Shown here piece after piece: positions 56,421-59,896 of a stretch of DNA of 59,896 nucleotides; position 1 is the first letter of the stretch; each line of letters opens with the position of its first letter. The position numbers and the translations under genes were made by a program. This DNA is from JAJPXC01 sp964510535 (GTDB lineage Bacteria; Bacteroidota; Bacteroidia; Bacteroidales; Muribaculaceae), in the NCBI GenBank assembly GCA_964510535.1, contig CAZECG010000015.1:1-59896 (forward strand), given 5' to 3'. Under the pieces are notes generated by a model. That model worked only from the letters and a program-made list of their open reading frames with translations, did not search any database and was not told the origin of the DNA.

Positions 56421-57608
56421 ATGGAAAAACCAGCAAAGGCAAAGAAAACCGCCGACAAAAAAAGTGCCACCGACCCGCAGAAAGCCAAATTGGAGGCGCT
56501 GAACGCAGCCATGGCAAAGATTGAAAAAAACTTCGGCCGAGGCTCGATAATGAAACTCGGCGATGACAAAATAGAAAACATCGAAGTGATACCGTCAGGC
56601 TCGATAGGACTAAACTTCGCACTCGGCGTGAAAGGCTACCCGCGCGGACGTATCACCGAAATATACGGCCAAGAGTCGTCAGGCAAGACCACTCTCGCTC
56701 TCCACGCAATCGCCGAAGCTCAGAAAGCCGGCGGCATCGCTGCCATGATTGATGCCGAACACGCATTTGACCGCTTCTACGCCGAAAAACTCGGCGTAGA
56801 TGTCGAAAACCTGCTAATCTCACAGCCCGACTCGGGCGAGCAAGCACTCGAAATCGTCGAACAGCTCGTCCGCTCCACAGCAGTCGACATCATCGTCGTT
56901 GACTCCGTAGCGGCACTGACCCCCAAATCAGAACTTGAAGGCGGCATGGGCGACAGAAACATGGGTCTCCAGGCACGACTGATGTCACAAGCCATGAGAA
57001 AGCTCACAGGCACAATCTCGCGAACAAACACCTGCTGCATTTTCATCAACCAATTGCGAGCCAACATCGGACAAATGTTCGGACCCGCCGAGACCACTAC
57101 CGGCGGTAACGCACTCAAATTCTACTCAAGCGTCCGTCTCGAAGTGCGCCCCGGCTCTCAAATCAAAGACGGCGACGAAGTGTTCGGACGTTCAGTGAAA
57201 GTGAAAGTCGCCAAAAACAAAGTCGCTCCCCCATTCAAGCGCGCGGAGTTCGACATCATGTTCGGCGAAGGCATCTCACGCACCGGCGAGATTATCGACC
57301 TCGGAGTCGAACTTGACATCATCGCAAAAAGCGGCTCATGGTTCAGCTACAACGGTACAAAACTCGCACAAGGGCGCGATGCCGCTAAAACAGTCATCGC
57401 CGACAATCCCGAACTTGCCGACGAACTTGAAAAGCTCATCATGGACGCTCTCACAGAAAAAGAACTTAACGGCGGCAAGAAGGGGAAAAAGAGCGCGCCC
57501 AAGACTAAAACCACAGGCTCAGGCGACGACAACGACAGCCGTGACGACTTTGACGACGACTTCGGCGATGTCCCCGACGACGACTTCGAAATCGACGAAA
57601 ACGCCTGA
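56421..57608 (+). CDS. recA: Recombinase RecA
   Basis: A 395-residue RecA started at MEKPAKAKKT; a TTG upstream at 56391 would lie too close to the promoter. Motifs are ITEIYGQESSGKTTLALHAIAEAQ (Walker A), IIVVDSVAALTPKSELEGGMGD (Walker B and L1), NTCCIFINQLRANIG, and GNALKFYSSVRLEVR (L2 region). The C-terminal 60 residues form a long basic-then-acidic tail (KKGKKSAPKTK then DDFDDDFGDVPDDDFEIDENA). The acidic tail restrains RecA activity in other species. It catalyses strand exchange and is the natural co-protease for the LexA-like repressor at 29.8 kb. Confidence 0.97.
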   Translation: MEKPAKAKKTADKKSATDPQKAKLEALNAAMAKIEKNFGRGSIMKLGDDKIENIEVIPSGSIGLNFALGVKGYPRGRITEIYGQESSGKTTLALHAIAEAQKAGGIAAMIDAEHAFDRFYAEKLGVDVENLLISQPDSGEQALEIVEQLVRSTAVDIIVVDSVAALTPKSELEGGMGDRNMGLQARLMSQAMRKLTGTISRTNTCCIFINQLRANIGQMFGPAETTTGGNALKFYSSVRLEVRPGSQIKDGDEVFGRSVKVKVAKNKVAPPFKRAEFDIMFGEGISRTGEIIDLGVELDIIAKSGSWFSYNGTKLAQGRDAAKTVIADNPELADELEKLIMDALTEKELNGGKKGKKSAPKTKTTGSGDDNDSRDDFDDDFGDVPDDDFEIDENA

Positions 57609-57628
57609 CAAGAAATCATTAACATTTA

Positions 57629-57658
57629 GCCGAGTGGCCGATTCACCAGCCACTCGGC
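57629..57658. terminator. Perfect hairpin after recA
   Basis: GCCGAGTGGC (57629-57638) pairs exactly with GCCACTCGGC (57649-57658) across a ten-base loop. There is no following T-run, so it is either the first of two terminator hairpins or a 3' stabilising element. Confidence 0.6.
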
Positions 57659-57686
57659 ATCAAATAAGGTACTTATTTATCCCATC

Positions 57687-57720
57687 ATTGCTGTCCGATG
57701 AAAGTCAGACAGCAATTTTA
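57687..57720 (+). terminator. Terminator between recA and ribH
   Basis: ATTGCTGTC (57687-57695) pairs with GACAGCAAT (57708-57716) across a 12-base loop, followed by TTTATTC. It lies between the convergent recA and ribH genes and is oriented to end recA transcription. Confidence 0.7.
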
Positions 57721-57744
57721 TTCTATCAAATATTTACCGAATAA

Positions 57745-58230
57745 TCAGATTTCTCGCGAAAAATGGATGGCGTGAATGGCGGCCTCAGCGGCTTCCGAAC
57801 CTTTGTTGCCAAGCACACCACCGGCCCGATCGAGAGCGTCCTGCTCACTATCTACCGTCAACACACCGAAAACCACAGGAATCTCACCAAGCAGATTCAG
57901 TGATGTCATCCCCTGCGTCACACTCTGGCAGACGTAGTCGAAATGAGGGGTACCGCCCCTAATCACACAGCCGAGCAGAATTACCGCGTCAAAACGCTTG
58001 CTGTCGATGAGACGTTTGGCGGCATAGGTCAGTTCCACCGCACCCGGCACCGAATAATTCACAATTCCCGTGGCACTGTCAAAACCGTTCGCGACGAGCG
58101 TTTCAACAGCTCCCTCGCGCAAGCGGTTGATGATATGAGCGTTCCAGTAAGTTCCGACTACGGCCACACGCGCGCAGTCAACCTTGGGGACTGCTACTGC
58201 GGGCGACGACTGGGGGTTTGTTGTTGACAT
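57745..58230 (-). CDS. ribH: 6,7-dimethyl-8-ribityllumazine synthase
   Basis: A 161-residue lumazine synthase that joins the pyrimidine dione and dihydroxybutanone phosphate to make the riboflavin precursor. Motifs are VVGTYWNAHIINRLREGAVETL, NYSVPGAVELTYAAKRL, LGCVIRGGTPHFDYVCQSVTQG with the catalytic histidine, and PVVFGVLTVDSEQDALDRAGG. The ATG at 58230 is preferred; an upstream ATG at 58275 would add 15 residues and overlap the preceding gene. With ribF at 40 kb, it is the second flavin gene in the window. Confidence 0.93.
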   Translation of the reverse strand: MSTTNPQSSPAVAVPKVDCARVAVVGTYWNAHIINRLREGAVETLVANGFDSATGIVNYSVPGAVELTYAAKRLIDSKRFDAVILLGCVIRGGTPHFDYVCQSVTQGMTSLNLLGEIPVVFGVLTVDSEQDALDRAGGVLGNKGSEAAEAAIHAIHFSREI

Positions 58231-58256
58231 GGATTGATTGTTGTCTTGATTAATGT

Positions 58257-59141
58257 TTAATGGCTGAGTTGCCACGGTGATTTATATGCCGACAAGACGC
58301 GCCCCGCAAAGCCGTTTATTTGCGATATGGCCGAAGTCAGCGTCTCGATTGATACATTTATCCCCTCGAGCGATTCATCGCGATAGAGGGCGGCTATGAC
58401 AGCCGCGACTGACGCCGAGTTCCACAGCAGCGTGTCAGCCGCCGAGTTCAGCGTCGTCGTCGAAGCCGACTTGCCCATGAAACATGACGCCGACGCATTG
58501 ACCACATCGAGATTAATCAACGATTGCGAGTAATAGGCGATATGTTCGGCGAAACAGCGTTCGGGTTCGGTGTCATTATAGAGGGCCGACAAGTCAGTGC
58601 TGCGTGTAACCACCAACGAAGCCACCTCAAGATTCTCAAGTATCGCAGGCATCACACGCGTGAGCCGCGGCGCAAGCTGACTCATAAACCCCGGCAGATA
58701 CACCACGAACGCTTTCCGCTCCACAGCATATGCCACGAGCGACATCAGTCGTTGGTGAATCAGCGGGTCAATGGCATAGTAGCCCCCGAACACCACGATA
58801 TCACCGGAATCTATGCGAGGCCACACAACATCAAACCCACCTTCGCGCGAAGGCAAGCGATACGGCGTTACTTTGTCGCCGAAAAAGAAAGTAACCGGGG
58901 TCAGACCGTCAACATAGCGGTCAACCGATGTCGTATCAACCCCGGCTTTGGCCAAAGTGTCGACAACGATGTCGCCCGGCGAATCGGCACCCGTGTCACC
59001 TACCATAAAAACCGGCAGACCCTCACGCGCCAACATCGCGGCGGCGTTGAGCAGACGACCGGCAGGCATAGAGCCGACAGGCTGCGACCCGTCATAGATG
59101 ATGTCAAGCCCGCACTCGCCGATTATGATTACCTTTTTCAT
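58257..59141 (-). CDS. PfkB-fold carbohydrate kinase-like protein without the GAGD motif
   Basis: A 294-residue ribokinase-fold protein. The N-terminal half is recognisable: IIIGECGLDIIYDGSQPVGSMPAGRLLNAAAMLAREGLPVFMVGDTGADSPGDIVVDTLAKAGVD. The C-terminal catalytic signature of the family (DTTGAGDxFxAG, where Asp is the base and the glycines form the anion hole) is missing. The corresponding place (about residues 233-252) reads AADTLLWNSASVAAVIAAL. The protein may have lost kinase activity or act as a sugar-phosphate-binding partner of the isomerase encoded upstream. Its ATG at 59141 overlaps that gene's stop (TGATG). Confidence 0.75.
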   Translation of the reverse strand: MKKVIIIGECGLDIIYDGSQPVGSMPAGRLLNAAAMLAREGLPVFMVGDTGADSPGDIVVDTLAKAGVDTTSVDRYVDGLTPVTFFFGDKVTPYRLPSREGGFDVVWPRIDSGDIVVFGGYYAIDPLIHQRLMSLVAYAVERKAFVVYLPGFMSQLAPRLTRVMPAILENLEVASLVVTRSTDLSALYNDTEPERCFAEHIAYYSQSLINLDVVNASASCFMGKSASTTTLNSAADTLLWNSASVAAVIAALYRDESLEGINVSIETLTSAISQINGFAGRVLSAYKSPWQLSH

Positions 59142-59743
59142 CACAGATTGCGTGATTTATGCCCTAAATAACCCCCGTGATGGCGTTTGGCGTAATCAGC
59201 CGCCGTAAAACCCGTGAGACGCATCACATTCACTACAAGCACATCACCAATCACTGTCATCATAGTCGTCGAAGTGGTGGGGGTCAGACCCAACGGACAC
59301 ACCTCGGGCGCGCCGCCGGTAAGCAGCGCCACATCGGCAGCATCAGCAAGCGGGCTGTCAGGATTACCCGTGATGACAATTATTGGAAGCGAAGGATACA
59401 GATTGCGGGCTAAAGCCACGAGATCTATGATTTCACGCGTCTTGCCCGAATTTGAGATAAGCAAAAGTATATCGTTGGCTTGAATCACACCTAAGTCGCC
59501 ATGTTGCGCCTCGCTTGGATGAAGATTGACAGCAGGGGTACCCGTCGAGCTGAAAGTAGTGGCTATGTTCATGGCAATCTGACCCGCCTTACCCATTCCC
59601 GAAGTAACGAGCTTACCCCCCTTCCGATGCACTTGCTCGATTATAGCGTCTACGGCGCGCTCATAGGCACTACTGACAGGAATCTCGCTGATTGCTTTGC
59701 TCTCTGCGGCGAGAATCTCTCGCATTGACTGTTGGATATCCAT
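59141..59743 (-). CDS. kdsD: SIS-domain isomerase, KpsF/GutQ (arabinose-5-phosphate isomerase) type
   Basis: A 200-residue sugar isomerase domain protein that lacks the C-terminal CBS pair of enterobacterial KdsD. This short form occurs in Bacteroidales. Motifs are GGKLVTSGMGKAGQIAMNIATTFSSTGTPAVNLHPSEAQHGDLG with the conserved Lys and catalytic His, ILLLISNSGKTREIIDL, VITGNPDSPLA, and PLGLTPTTSTTMMTVIGD. It would convert ribulose 5-phosphate to arabinose 5-phosphate for Kdo in lipid A core synthesis. The ATG at 59743 was chosen because longer frames lack family sequence. It is coupled to the PfkB-like gene. Confidence 0.87.
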   Translation of the reverse strand: MDIQQSMREILAAESKAISEIPVSSAYERAVDAIIEQVHRKGGKLVTSGMGKAGQIAMNIATTFSSTGTPAVNLHPSEAQHGDLGVIQANDILLLISNSGKTREIIDLVALARNLYPSLPIIVITGNPDSPLADAADVALLTGGAPEVCPLGLTPTTSTTMMTVIGDVLVVNVMRLTGFTAADYAKRHHGGYLGHKSRNL

Positions 59744-59770
59744 ATTGGAGTTATTTACGTTTTCTACCCG

Positions 59771-59778
59771 CGAATTTA
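59771..59778 (-). promoter_or_regulatory. -7 element of the kdsD operon
   Basis: TAAATTCG on the minus strand (TAnnTTCG variant) lies 27 bp before the ATG at 59743. Confidence 0.4.
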
Positions 59779-59833
59779 CAAAAAAACAACAACAGTTTAG
59801 ATATTCCGGCCCCCACCACGCCATAAATCTGAC

Positions 59834-59896
59834 AACTCCGAGCACTCTGAGAACTCTGAGAACTCGGAAAACTCGGAGAACTCGGAGAACTCGGAG
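59834..59896. repeat. 9-bp tandem repeat running off the window end
   Basis: Seven consecutive nine-base units follow the pattern AACTCGGAG with small changes (AACTCCGAG, CACTCTGAG, AACTCTGAG, AACTCGGAA, then three AACTCGGAG). The last three are identical and the array continues to the final base, so its true length is unknown. Read on the plus strand it would encode Asn-Ser-Glu triplets, but no start codon or gene context supports translation here. Confidence 0.9.

Noticed and set aside
57721..58275. FMN riboswitch near ribH or ribF
   Set aside because: The regions upstream of both genes are too short or lack the conserved riboswitch core; ribH is 26 bp behind the preceding gene.
59834..59896. 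CRISPR array
   Set aside because: Units are nine bases with no unique spacers; this is a simple tandem repeat.

Overview
The window is ordinary, gene-dense chromosome from a Bacteroidales bacterium, and a Muribaculaceae-like gut lineage fits best. The evidence is indirect but consistent. Families typical of the phylum occur throughout: DUF6048/DUF6452, DUF4199, DUF6175, a fused SecDF, PorW/PorX homologues, a TonB-linked barrel and WG repeats. Promoter -7 elements read TAnnTTTG (or TAnnTTCG), Shine-Dalgarno sites are mostly absent, and GC is fairly high. Genus is not decidable from sequence reading alone. There are no rRNA genes, no CRISPR array and no recognisable insertion sequence; one tRNA gene is present.

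Layout. (1) 1-5.1 kb: a minus-strand operon with start/stop overlaps (DUF4199 membrane protein, glycosyltransferase, DUF6452 lipoprotein, DUF6048 barrel, SDR oxidoreductase, rpiB, two small envelope proteins). (2) 5.2-11.1 kb, plus strand: a BspA-like leucine-rich-repeat protein with a possible type IX sorting tail, trmB, an Mrp/NBP35 ATPase, a decayed stump of what looks like pyrG, and yidC. (3) 11.2-17.9 kb: a seven-gene minus-strand operon of exported proteins of unknown function (two related LPP20-like proteins, a small barrel, DUF6175, an unknown 313-residue protein, a WG-repeat protein and an unknown 406-residue protein). (4) 18-22.6 kb: an endonuclease-I-fold protein lacking its catalytic Glu-His, a lipoprotein, and a TonB-dependent-type outer-membrane protein. 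(5) 22.7-29.8 kb, plus strand: His/Pro-rich lipoprotein, ThiF-type adenylating enzyme, PorW/SprE-like TPR lipoprotein, PorX response regulator with PglZ domain, tsaE and a biotin protein ligase. (6) 29.8-33.4 kb: a LexA-like XRE/S24 repressor divergent from phoH, then purC and menG. (7) 33.4-38.7 kb, minus strand: tRNA-Arg(CCU), folA, thyA, membrane polyferredoxin, RNase H, an alanine-dehydrogenase-like protein lacking both catalytic residues, aroK and mscL. (8) 39-45 kb: gapA; the ribF/HAD/O-methyltransferase/aroQ operon; recO; rlmN. (9) 45.1-49.5 kb: an isolated two-gene phage-type unit (structural protein plus an intact large terminase). (10) 49.5-59.9 kb: patB, aroA, a CCGMH-motif membrane protein, a ZnuB-type permease, secDF, recA, ribH, a PfkB-like protein lacking the GAGD motif, a KpsF/GutQ-type isomerase, and a 9-bp tandem repeat running off the end.

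Most of the window is housekeeping: translation (trmB, tsaE, rlmN, tRNA), secretion (yidC, secDF), folate/dTMP, shikimate (aroK, aroQ, aroA), flavin (ribF, ribH), purine, menaquinone, and repair (recA, recO). The observations most worth following are the solitary terminase module with host-like composition, the seven-gene envelope operon, the pyrG stump whose promoter now appears to drive yidC, three enzyme-fold proteins in which active-site residues are missing, and the co-occurrence of PorW/PorX homologues with a possible type IX cargo tail.
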